Source: Acidobacteriota bacterium (GTDB lineage Bacteria; Acidobacteriota; Terriglobia; Terriglobales; Acidobacteriaceae). Taken from it: a DNA stretch of 13,849 nucleotides. The stretch is from the NCBI GenBank assembly GCA_003223595.1, contig QHVR01000112.1, forward strand, positions 1 to 13,849. The letters run 5' to 3'. Position numbers and translations under genes: made by a program. How positions within the stretch are numbered: the stretch's first letter is position 1; each line of letters starts with the position of its first letter. The notes beneath the pieces were generated by a model. That model was given only the letters and a program-made list of their open reading frames with translations. It did no database searches and was not told the origin of the DNA. Shown here piece by piece: positions 1 to 6,407 of the stretch.

Positions 1-212
1 AAATCGACACCGCGCAATCCCATCTGCGCTGCGGCGGCGGACAGTTGATCAAGAGGTATCTTCTGATAGCACCAGCGAGACACGGATTGCCGGATGCGTC
101 CCTTACGCGATTCGACACTGGCGCTTAGGGCACCCGCAAATGCTGGAATTTGAGCGGCAGCGACTCCCGCCACCGATGATTTCAGCAGAACCCGCCGCGT
201 GATTTTCGGCAT
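1..212 (-). CDS. Tat-exported hydroxypyruvate-isomerase-like TIM-barrel protein (5' end only)
   Basis: Partial gene: it starts at the ATG at 212-210 and stays open to the window edge, giving about 70 residues. The N-terminus carries a twin-arginine signal (TRRVLLK, residues 5-11) followed by an Ala-rich hydrophobic stretch ending near AFAGA, so export by the Tat system is expected. The mature start contains RQSVSRWCYQKIPLDQL and then QMGLRGVD. This pattern is typical of the first strand and helix of sugar-phosphate isomerase/epimerase TIM barrels annotated as hydroxypyruvate isomerases in Acidobacteria and Planctomycetes. The catalytic Glu and metal ligands lie outside the window, so activity cannot be judged. 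No strong Shine-Dalgarno is visible. It lies 39 nt downstream of the kinase gene on the same strand and could be read through from it. Other AP-endonuclease-2-fold epimerases are the main alternative. Confidence 0.72.
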   Translation of the reverse strand, partial: MPKITRRVLLKSSVAGVAAAQIPAFAGALSASVESRKGRIRQSVSRWCYQKIPLDQLSAAAAQMGLRGVD

Positions 213-236
213 AATTCAGGAAGACTGAGAAGAATC

Positions 237-267
237 AAAAACCCGCCGCGGCTATTTTATCTGGCGG
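237..267 (-). terminator. weak possible terminator overlapping the kinase stop codon
   Basis: On the minus strand a 5-bp GC stem (243-247 pairing with 263-267) is followed after one base by five U residues (237-241). The loop is long (15 nt) and the left arm lies inside the last kinase codons. It may attenuate rather than stop transcription into the TIM-barrel gene. This rests only on visible pairing. Confidence 0.22.
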
Positions 268-2645
268 CCTTCTTTGAACACGCTCTGGCAATTGCTCGCT
301 GCCGTCAGAATCTCATTGAACGCAGTTTCCTTGCGCAGACTTTTCAGCAGCGGGTCATCGAGTAGGGCCGAATAGGCGCAGTAGTTCTGCTGCACCGCGG
401 ACTTCAGTAGCCGTAATGCGGGATCGGTCTGGCCGCAAGCCGCCATGAGTTCTCCCACGTGATACCAGAGCTCGGCGTCTGGCTCGCTCATGACCGAAGT
501 CTCATTGTCGCGCACGATTTTAGCCAGGTCCGCCGGACGCGGGTTGGCCGTGCAGGCCTCCATCAAGTCGCGATGATAGGTCGCCGCCTTGCCCATATTT
601 TTGGCCGCGGCATGCGCTTCCGTGACATTGTCCTGCGCCAGGTACACATAGGGAGTGACCCAGGCGGCCCATTCTGAACCAGCATCGAGCTGAATGAAAT
701 CCAGGGCGCGATCGTTCTTGCCCATTTCCAGGAAAGTCCACGCGCAGGAGCGGAAGGAAAAATTGCCGGGATCGAGTTGACGAGCCGCATTGCACTGCTC
801 GGCGGATTTGTCGAGCATCCCCGCGTAGCGATACACATAGGCGAGCGCAAAATGCGCATCGGCGCTCTGTGGACGGCGGTGCACCAGATCCGTCGCAGCG
901 TCGAAAGCTCGCCCCAGCTCGCCGCGCTCTACGCGAGCCGTGACCAAGTTGCTGGCCGCCATCATGCGGTTAGGATCGAGCGCGAGTGCGCGCTCATAGG
1001 CGTGATTGGAACGCTGGAATATTTCCTCGCCGCCCCCGCCGTAGAGTGAATCGAAATAGTACCGCTGCCCCAGCGCCTCCCAGGCCGGAGCGTAGCTAGG
1101 ATCGATTCCCACGGCCCACTCCAGCATCTTGATGGCCTCTTTATTAGGACCCGGATCGTGGGGTACCGCCACGCTGCGCAGGTAAAAATCGTAAGCTTGC
1201 GGGTTGGTGGGCCGCGTGGTGGCTTCCACCGCTCCACCGCCGCCCAGAATCGGCAGCAGCCCGTTCTCGATCTGCGCCGACAGCTGCTGATGCAGCCCGA
1301 TCAGGTTCTCTGCCCGGTCGGTAACGGTGGTCTGCCAGATCAACCTGTCGCTCGGTACATCGATGGCCTCGAGGGTCACCGTAAGCTTGTCGCCCAGCTT
1401 GCGGAAAGAACCTGTGAGCAAGCGTCCTACCCGTAGTTCGAGGCCGACCTTCTTGGGATCAATATCGACCGCGACATACTTACGAGTCACAGAAGAGGGC
1501 CGGACCTCCAGAGTGCGCGAATAGGTGAGCACGCTGGTAAGTTCGTCGGCCAGAGCGAAGCGCAGGTAATCGATGCTGGCATCGCCGCTCATGTTCTGCA
1601 GCGGCAGCACAGCAATCGCATTTCTCTGCTCCGCGCTTGCCACTTCGTGATGTCTAAACCACCACGCTCCGACCGCTCCCAGCACCGTGACCAGCAGCGC
1701 CGCCGTGGCGATCAGGGAGTAGGTCAGCAGGCGCGAGTCACGGCCAAACGTGCGCGAAGGTACGCGGAGCCGGGCGGTTGCGCTCGGAGTTTTGATGGTT
1801 CCAGACTCGGCTTCCTTCTTCAGCAACGCCAGATCAGAGCGGATTTCGGCGGCGGTCTGATAGCGTTTCGAGCGGTCCTTCTCCAGGGCCTTGCCGATGA
1901 TCGCTTCCAGTTCGATCGGAATCTTCGGGTTGAGTTCTCGCGGGGGAGTCGGCTTGGCATGTAAGACGGCGTCCAGCGTCAGCAGCGAGTTTGGGCCGGT
2001 GAAAGGTTTTTTACCGGTTGCCATCTCGAACAGTACGACCCCGAAGGAAAACAGGTCGGTGCGGGCGTCCACGGTCTCGCTGCGCGCCTGTTCCGGCGAC
2101 ATATAGACCGCCGTTCCGGGAATCACCCCGATCGCGGTCAGAGATTGATCGGCTTCTTCATCGGTCCCCGGATGGTGTACGAGTTTAGCCAGTCCGAAAT
2201 CGAGAACTTTGACCTGGCCTGTGGGCGTAATGAAGATGTTGGCCGGTTTGATATCCCGGTGAACGATGCCCTTGATATGCGAGGCAACCAGAGCGTCCGC
2301 CACCTGTACGCCGATATCCAACAATTTTTCGAGGGGCACGGCGTGCCCGGCAATCTGCTGCTTTAAGCTCTCCCCTTCGAGCTTCTCCATGACGATGAAG
2401 GGATGGCCATTGTTCTCTTCAATGCCGTGGATGGTGCAGATGTTGGGATGGTTGAGCTGAGATGCGGCGCGAGCCTCGCGGGTGAAGCGCTCCATCGCCT
2501 TGGGGTCGCCAGTCAGATTTTCCGGAATGAATTTCAAGGCCACGTGACGGCCAAGCTTCACGTCTTCGGCCTCGTAGACCACGCCCATACCCCCGCCCCC
2601 GAGCTTGCCTAGGACGCGGTAGTGGGAAATCTTCTGACCAATCAT
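252..2645 (-). CDS. Membrane Ser/Thr protein kinase with C-terminal TolB-like and TPR region
   Basis: A 797-aa Hanks-type kinase (PknB-like). All key kinase elements are intact: a glycine loop GGGGMG (residues 16-21), catalytic K38 in VALKF, the alpha-C Glu E57, the catalytic loop HRDIKPAN (129-136), DFG (149-151) and MSPEQA (182-187). The kinase domain spans about 9-275. A juxtamembrane linker follows, then one transmembrane helix at about 307-330. The C-terminal half begins with AVLPLQNMSGD (345-355), the signature of the TolB-N/FlgO-like domain often joined to such kinases. TPR-like helical repeats follow from about 485 to 700. Expected topology is kinase in the cytoplasm and TPR half outside. 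The ATG at 2645 is chosen because MIGQKISHYRV is the usual kinase N-terminus and a good promoter lies just upstream. No substrate is visible nearby. Such kinases are numerous in acidobacterial genomes and usually solitary. Confidence 0.95.
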   Translation of the reverse strand: MIGQKISHYRVLGKLGGGGMGVVYEAEDVKLGRHVALKFIPENLTGDPKAMERFTREARAASQLNHPNICTIHGIEENNGHPFIVMEKLEGESLKQQIAGHAVPLEKLLDIGVQVADALVASHIKGIVHRDIKPANIFITPTGQVKVLDFGLAKLVHHPGTDEEADQSLTAIGVIPGTAVYMSPEQARSETVDARTDLFSFGVVLFEMATGKKPFTGPNSLLTLDAVLHAKPTPPRELNPKIPIELEAIIGKALEKDRSKRYQTAAEIRSDLALLKKEAESGTIKTPSATARLRVPSRTFGRDSRLLTYSLIATAALLVTVLGAVGAWWFRHHEVASAEQRNAIAVLPLQNMSGDASIDYLRFALADELTSVLTYSRTLEVRPSSVTRKYVAVDIDPKKVGLELRVGRLLTGSFRKLGDKLTVTLEAIDVPSDRLIWQTTVTDRAENLIGLHQQLSAQIENGLLPILGGGGAVEATTRPTNPQAYDFYLRSVAVPHDPGPNKEAIKMLEWAVGIDPSYAPAWEALGQRYYFDSLYGGGGEEIFQRSNHAYERALALDPNRMMAASNLVTARVERGELGRAFDAATDLVHRRPQSADAHFALAYVYRYAGMLDKSAEQCNAARQLDPGNFSFRSCAWTFLEMGKNDRALDFIQLDAGSEWAAWVTPYVYLAQDNVTEAHAAAKNMGKAATYHRDLMEACTANPRPADLAKIVRDNETSVMSEPDAELWYHVGELMAACGQTDPALRLLKSAVQQNYCAYSALLDDPLLKSLRKETAFNEILTAASNCQSVFKEGRQIK

Positions 2646-2673
2646 GAGAGAGTGGCGACCCTACTCGGCGGTA

Positions 2674-2702
2674 ATGTTAGGCCCCGGTGGAAGTCCGGTC
2701 AA
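2674..2702 (-). promoter_or_regulatory. sigma70-type promoter of the kinase gene
   Basis: Read on the minus strand: TTGACC (2702-2697), a 17-nt spacer, then TAACAT (2679-2674). Both hexamers are close to consensus and the spacing is ideal. Transcription would start near 2667, giving a leader of about 22 nt. No strong Shine-Dalgarno lies in that leader. Confidence 0.6.
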
Positions 2703-2800
2703 CTAGAGTTCGCCCAACGCCGACGGCGGGGGTCGCGGAGAGACGTTCCCAGCAACTTCTACCTGCCTTCCGCGGTGTGCGTTGCACAAACAGTTCCGTA

Positions 2801-2828
2801 TTGGGTCCGCCACGTCCTTTGGTAGGAT
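2801..2828 (+). promoter_or_regulatory. candidate promoter of the DUF2934 gene
   Basis: TTGGGT (2801-2806), a 16-nt spacer and TAGGAT (2823-2828) face the gene starting at 2902. Together with the kinase promoter, this makes the 256-nt gap at 2646-2901 a divergent promoter region. Hexamer matches are moderate, so the call is tentative. Confidence 0.35.
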
Positions 2829-2901
2829 GCGCGGCGCAGCCGAAGCGGTTTGGATGAAATAGGATAGGGCAGTTAGGCCATTTCCCATCGGAGAGTTTCC
2901 T

Positions 2902-3279
2902 ATGTCAGCCGGTTCGGCCCGCCAGCAGCTTTCTCCGGCGCCGCGCAGTTCGGAGCTGCAAGACGCCATTCGCAAAAGAGCGGAAGAAATCTATGTTCGG
3001 GACGGAAGGATTCCGGGCCGCGATCTGGACAACTGGACCCAGGCGGAAGCAGAAATTGCGCGGGAATGGGGCGGTCCAGGCCGGCGTACCGCTATCGTGG
3101 TCGATGTGGACGGCGTCCAGTATGTGGGCGAGTATGGATCGGAATCATGCGACGGCTACCAGCCAGGCGAGTTCGGCCTGGGGCAGGACATTTCCGTCCG
3201 CTTCGAAGCTGACAAAATGTTTCTAACGAGGCCGAACGGCAAGGAACTGGAAACGACCATCGTTCATAAGATTGAATGA
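2902..3279 (+). CDS. DUF2934 domain protein with a C-terminal beta-rich module
   Basis: A 125-aa protein. Residues about 21-52 (IRKRAEEIYVRDG, then GRDLDNWTQAEAEI) match the DUF2934 pattern of an IRxRAxExxxxxG helix followed by a GRxxxxWxQAExEI helix. This short domain has no established function; it is common in Acidobacteria and Proteobacteria. The second half (about 60-125) is rich in alternating hydrophobic residues (TAIVVDVDGVQYVGEYG, then ISVRFEADKMFLTRPNGKEL) and looks like a small beta-barrel I cannot name. There is no signal peptide or membrane segment, so it is probably cytoplasmic. GGAGAG at 2890-2895, six nt before the ATG, supports the start. It is probably monocistronic: a 180-nt gap with a hairpin separates it from the next gene. 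Confidence 0.8.
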   Translation: MSAGSARQQLSPAPRSSELQDAIRKRAEEIYVRDGRIPGRDLDNWTQAEAEIAREWGGPGRRTAIVVDVDGVQYVGEYGSESCDGYQPGEFGLGQDISVRFEADKMFLTRPNGKELETTIVHKIE

Positions 3280-3323
3280 AAGTCTGCCGGGCTTAAGTTG
3301 GGTGTTGCCCTGTCTGATTCCGA

Positions 3324-3353
3324 ACACCATGGTCCATCCTCGGACGATGGTGT
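3324..3353. repeat. hairpin in the 2902-3279 / 3460-3897 gap
   Basis: Arms ACCACCAT-type: positions 3324-3335 pair with 3342-3353 around a 6-nt loop (ATCCTC), giving a 12-bp stem with one G-G mismatch. It sits 45 nt after the DUF2934 stop codon and has no U-tract after it. It may be a Rho-related or processing hairpin, a weak terminator, or a palindromic protein-binding site upstream of the next gene. Confidence 0.45.
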
Positions 3354-3442
3354 CACATACCCCACGTGTCACCGTGTTGCAGGCACAATACTTTTCACCG
3401 TCCCCGGTTCGGAACTTCGGTTGCTTAGCGTTGTCCAGAGCC

Positions 3443-3450
3443 GGGAGAGG
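3443..3450 (+). promoter_or_regulatory. ribosome binding site that sets the start of the Recombinase-domain gene
   Basis: GGGAGAGG lies nine nt before the ATG at 3460. The reading frame is open further upstream to an ATG at 3298, but that extension has no such site and its residues do not look like a folded domain. The internal start is therefore preferred. Confidence 0.65.
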
Positions 3451-3459
3451 TGTCGAACC

Positions 3460-3897
3460 ATGAAAAAAACGGAGCGCGTACGTCAACAGCTGACTGGGCC
3501 GCTGCAGGACTCCGACCTGAAACAAAACACCGAGAAGGGCTGGAAGGTCGTAGCCATTGAGTGGGAGCGGGAAGTCGACGGTGCGGAAGAACGCCTGCCG
3601 GGCGACGTGCCCTTCGGGCTGCAACTGCTTTCAGACACCAAGCAGTTGGTCGATGATCCCGACGAGCGCGAGATCCTGTTCGAGTTGATGGAACTGATGG
3701 TGGAGGAGGGATCGTACGCGCGGATTGCCGATGAGATCAACCGCCGGGGATTCCGCACGCGCGACGGCTCGCGATGGACGCCCGTATCAGTTTTTGAGAT
3801 GCTGCCCCGTTTGATTGAAGTGGGCCCCCACGTCTTTCGCAGTGCGGAGTGGGAAAAGCGAAGGAGAGGGACGGCCGTCAGGGACACAGCCGTGTAG
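3460..3897 (+). CDS. Small protein with a stand-alone Recombinase-type DNA-binding domain
   Basis: A 145-aa protein. An N-terminal part includes GWKVVAIEWEREVDG (about 26-40). It is followed by DEREILFELMELMVEEGSY, then ADEINRRGFRTRDGSRWTP and VFEMLPRLIEVGPHVF. The NRRGxxTRxGxxWTxxxV pattern is typical of the 'Recombinase' domain (PF07508) that large serine recombinases use for DNA binding. The N-terminal resolvase domain with its catalytic serine is absent, and the protein is too short to contain one. It is therefore not an active recombinase alone; a DNA-binding or regulatory role is inference. From memory, similar short proteins are conserved in Acidobacteria. The last residues, GTAVRDTAV, and the TAG stop are encoded by repeat sequence (see the REP-like feature at 3868-3925), so the C-terminus may have been altered by a repeat insertion. 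Confidence 0.75.
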   Translation: MKKTERVRQQLTGPLQDSDLKQNTEKGWKVVAIEWEREVDGAEERLPGDVPFGLQLLSDTKQLVDDPDEREILFELMELMVEEGSYARIADEINRRGFRTRDGSRWTPVSVFEMLPRLIEVGPHVFRSAEWEKRRRGTAVRDTAV

Positions 3898-3925
3898 GGA
3901 CGCCCGATGGCGGCTGTCCCTACAC
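3868..3925. repeat. REP-like composite repeat with GTAG-headed hairpin
   Basis: Two related units, GGGACGGCCGT (3868-3878) and GGGACACAGCCGT (3881-3893), lead into a strong hairpin. In it, GTGTAGGGAC (3892-3901) pairs perfectly with GTCCCTACAC (3916-3925), and GCC (3902-3904) can pair with GGC (3912-3914), leaving one bulged T. GACGGCCGTC (3870-3879) is itself a perfect palindrome. A GTAG tetranucleotide at the foot of a short GC-rich stem is the known layout of REP sequences handled by REP-associated tyrosine transposases. Membership of a genome-wide family is inference. The hairpin may also act as a terminator for the gene that ends inside it, but no U-tract follows. Confidence 0.6.
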
Positions 3926-4040
3926 AGTTCGAATTTTCAATCATCGAAACACAAACATTGTGCAAGCGTTGTGTTTCTCTGCTGCCGGGCATAGTTTCGT
4001 CTTTCGCAACGCTAACGCATTCTGCTACCCTGCTTTCCCC

Positions 4041-4048
4041 GGGGAGGA
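4041..4048 (+). promoter_or_regulatory. ribosome binding site of the M28 peptidase gene
   Basis: GGGGAGGA nine nt before the ATG at 4058 fixes that start. A possible extended -10 (TG-C-TACCCT, ending at 4031) lies just upstream, but no convincing -35 accompanies it. Confidence 0.6.
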
Positions 4049-4057
4049 ACGTAGAGA

Positions 4058-5839
4058 ATGTCAACCTACAAGCGGATGTTTTCATCCGTTGTCGTTCTGC
4101 TGTGCCTCAGTCTTTGCTCATTCGCCGCAGAGAAAAAATCCAAAGAAACCAAGCCTGAAGAGAACAAGCCGTCTTACGAGCAGCCGCAGCCAGCGACCGA
4201 GAATCTCGATCTCACCATGTACCAGCGGATTCGCGACGAGGGGCTGGGACACTCGCATGTGATGGACTACGCCTCTGGGCTGATGGATGGGATCGGGCCG
4301 CGTCTGACCGGGTCTCCGAATCTGAAGAAAGCCAACGAGTGGACCCGGGATCAGTTCACCGCGATGGGCTGCCAGAACGCGCACCTGGAAGACTGGGGCG
4401 AGTTCGGCATGGGATGGCGGCAGTTGAATACCTGGGTGCGCATGTCGACGCCCGACACAGCGGTGTTCATTGCGCAAGCCTTGCCATGGTCGCCCTCCAG
4501 CCATGGGCCGATCAATGGCGCCGCGGTCTGGGTGGATGCCAAGGATGAGAAGGACCTGGAGAAATACAAAGGCAAGCTGGCAGGCAAAGTCTTATTTTTT
4601 GGTCCGATGCGCGACGTGAAGCCGCTAGACAAGGCGCTATTCAAGCGCGATGAAGATGCTGACTTGAAGAAACTGGCGGAATATCCGGTGCATATTGCAG
4701 AGCGGGAAGATTTTTTTCAGGAGTTCATCAAACGGCTGGCGTTCCGGGAAACGGCTGGCAAGTTCTTCGCCGACGAGCATGCGGCAGCGATTGTGGTGCC
4801 CAGCCGCGATGGTCGGGATGGCGGCGGCTCGGGTGGCACCATTTTCGATGACGGTGGTTCGGGCATGGGGTGGTTCACTTATCAGAAGGAACATGCCGAA
4901 CAGCTGCCAATCGTTGTAATGGCGATCGAACATTACGGTCGTGTGTATCGGCTGTTGAAGGCCAATGTGCCGGTGAACATTGAAATGAATGTCGAGACCG
5001 AATTCACCGGGGATCACGAGCACGGCTTCGATACCGTTGCTGAAATTCCCGGCACTGATCCCAAGCTGAAGGACGAGGTGGTCATGGTGGGCGGCCATTT
5101 GGACTCGTGGGCGTCAGCTACCGGAGCCACTGATAACGGTGCGGGAACCGTGGTTGCCATGGAAGTCATGCGCATTCTGAATTCGCTGAAACTGCAGCCG
5201 CGACGAACCATTCGGGTCGCGCTGTGGACCGGAGAGGAGCAAGGCGAATTCGGATCCTACGGGTATGTGAAGCAGCATTTCGGCTTCGTCCCGCTGTCGA
5301 CTGCTCCTGACCAGGTGAAATTGCCGGACTTTTTGCGCAAGCCGGCTGGTCCGCTTCAGTTGAAGCCAGAGCAGCAGAAGATTTCCGGATACTTCAACGT
5401 GGATAACGGCTCCGGGAAGATCCGCGGCATCTACTTGCAGGAAAATGCCTCGATTGCGCCTGTCTTTCAGCAGTGGATCGCGCCTTTGTCAGACCTGGGT
5501 GTCACCACCATATCGATGCGGAACACCGGAGGTACCGATCACGAGGCCTTTGATTCGGTGGACATTCCCGGCTTCCAGTTCATTCAGGATCCGCTGGATT
5601 ACGGATCGCGGACCCACCACTCCAATATGGATTTGTATGAACGGCTGCAGCCGGATGATCTGGCGCAGGCGGCTACGGTGGAAGCGATCTTTGTTTACAA
5701 CGCAGCCATGCGCGACCAGATGCTGCCGCGGAAACCTCTGCCTCATCCGGAGTTGAACGAGCAGCGCAAGGCGCCGCTTAAAAATGTGATGCCCGGGGCG
5801 GCTGCCGCTGCCGAGGAGATGAAGAAGCCGGGCCAATAA
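4058..5839 (+). CDS. Secreted M28-family zinc metallopeptidase
   Basis: A 593-aa exported peptidase, probably an aminopeptidase or carboxypeptidase acting on peptides outside the cytoplasm. The N-terminus is a signal peptide (KR, then a hydrophobic VVVLLCLSLC core, cleavage probably after SFAA at residue 24) followed by a charged Lys/Glu/Pro-rich linker. The region at about 140-300 is the PA-like insert found between the N-terminal segment and the catalytic core in this subfamily; it includes a Gly-rich stretch at 251-271. The M28 core shows the expected metal and catalytic residues: H347 in GGHLDSW, D359 in GATDNGAG, E393 and E394 in TGEEQGEFGS, D449 in NVDNGSGK and H521 in HHSNMD. Length and intact motifs indicate a complete enzyme. 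It stands alone, 104 nt before the oxidoreductase operon. The substrate cannot be told from sequence. Confidence 0.93.
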   Translation: MSTYKRMFSSVVVLLCLSLCSFAAEKKSKETKPEENKPSYEQPQPATENLDLTMYQRIRDEGLGHSHVMDYASGLMDGIGPRLTGSPNLKKANEWTRDQFTAMGCQNAHLEDWGEFGMGWRQLNTWVRMSTPDTAVFIAQALPWSPSSHGPINGAAVWVDAKDEKDLEKYKGKLAGKVLFFGPMRDVKPLDKALFKRDEDADLKKLAEYPVHIAEREDFFQEFIKRLAFRETAGKFFADEHAAAIVVPSRDGRDGGGSGGTIFDDGGSGMGWFTYQKEHAEQLPIVVMAIEHYGRVYRLLKANVPVNIEMNVETEFTGDHEHGFDTVAEIPGTDPKLKDEVVMVGGHLDSWASATGATDNGAGTVVAMEVMRILNSLKLQPRRTIRVALWTGEEQGEFGSYGYVKQHFGFVPLSTAPDQVKLPDFLRKPAGPLQLKPEQQKISGYFNVDNGSGKIRGIYLQENASIAPVFQQWIAPLSDLGVTTISMRNTGGTDHEAFDSVDIPGFQFIQDPLDYGSRTHHSNMDLYERLQPDDLAQAATVEAIFVYNAAMRDQMLPRKPLPHPELNEQRKAPLKNVMPGAAAAAEEMKKPGQ

Positions 5840-5877
5840 TCGTGGGATGAAATTGGTCACTCGTGTTTCGGACCCGT

Positions 5878-5907
5878 TTGCTCCGCGATACGTTTCTGGG
5901 GTAGCCT
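5878..5907 (+). promoter_or_regulatory. candidate promoter of the oxidoreductase operon
   Basis: TTGCTC (5878-5883), an 18-nt spacer and TAGCCT (5902-5907) precede the operon start by about 37 nt. The -35 is reasonable and the -10 is weak, so the call is tentative. Confidence 0.3.
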
Positions 5908-5943
5908 CGTCTAACCCAACATCTCGTCTCTGGAGTTACTCCT

Positions 5944-6405
5944 ATGGCTCCAATTCAGTTGCTGATCAATAACAGTCCACACGAGGTCGAGGTCGATCCT
6001 GATACTCCGCTCTTGTGGGTTTTGCGTGACAAGCTCAACATGACCGGCACAAAGTATGGCTGCGGAATGGGGCTGTGCGGGGCGTGTACGGTGCATCTTG
6101 ATGGCCAAGCGGTGCGGTCGTGCCAGACGGCGGTCTCCTCAGTCGCATCGAAGAAGATCACAACCATCGAAGGGCTCTCGGTGGACAATTCGCATCCACT
6201 GCAGAAGGCGTGGATTGCCGAGCAGGTGCCGCAGTGCGGATATTGCCAGCCGGGACAGATCATGTCGGCGGCGGCGCTGCTGGCAAAAACATCGAGGCCA
6301 AGCGACCAGCAGATTGATTCCGCCATGGGCGGAAATCTCTGCCGCTGCGGCATGTATCAGCGGATTCGGCGAGCCATACATCGGGCCGCCGGGGAAGGAG
6401 CATAG
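5944..6405 (+). CDS. iorA: [2Fe-2S] subunit of an IorAB-type molybdenum hydroxylase
   Basis: A 153-aa small subunit of the xanthine-dehydrogenase/aldehyde-oxidase family that passes electrons from the molybdenum centre through two [2Fe-2S] clusters. The first, plant-ferredoxin-type cluster is bound by C40, C45, C48 and C60 (YGCGMGLCGAC, then RSC). The second is bound by C98, C101, C133 and C135 (QCGYCQPGQ, then NLCRCGMY); Q102 next to C101 is the residue that contacts the pterin cofactor in relatives. All eight cysteines are present and the length is normal. It has no signal peptide, so it would be co-exported with the Tat-tagged large subunit. GGAG at 5932-5935, eight nt before the ATG, supports the start. 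The large-subunit gene follows after two nt. The closest annotated type is isoquinoline 1-oxidoreductase alpha, but the true substrate, probably an aldehyde or N-heterocycle, is unknown. Confidence 0.9.
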   Translation: MAPIQLLINNSPHEVEVDPDTPLLWVLRDKLNMTGTKYGCGMGLCGACTVHLDGQAVRSCQTAVSSVASKKITTIEGLSVDNSHPLQKAWIAEQVPQCGYCQPGQIMSAAALLAKTSRPSDQQIDSAMGGNLCRCGMYQRIRRAIHRAAGEGA

Positions 6406-6407
6406 CC

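Noticed and set aside
3298..3459. In-frame N-terminal extension of the Recombinase-domain gene
   Set aside because: GGGAGAGG sits nine nt before the ATG at 3460, and the upstream residues look like translated intergenic DNA.
3483..4085. 200-aa minus-strand open frame opposite the Recombinase-domain gene and the M28 start
   Set aside because: It is Ser/Arg-rich with no family resemblance, and it crosses the REP-like hairpin and the M28 ribosome site.
4058..4130. Lipoprotein signal in the M28 peptidase (LSLC)
   Set aside because: The residue before the Cys is Leu rather than Gly, Ala or Ser, so ordinary signal peptidase cleavage after SFAA is more likely.
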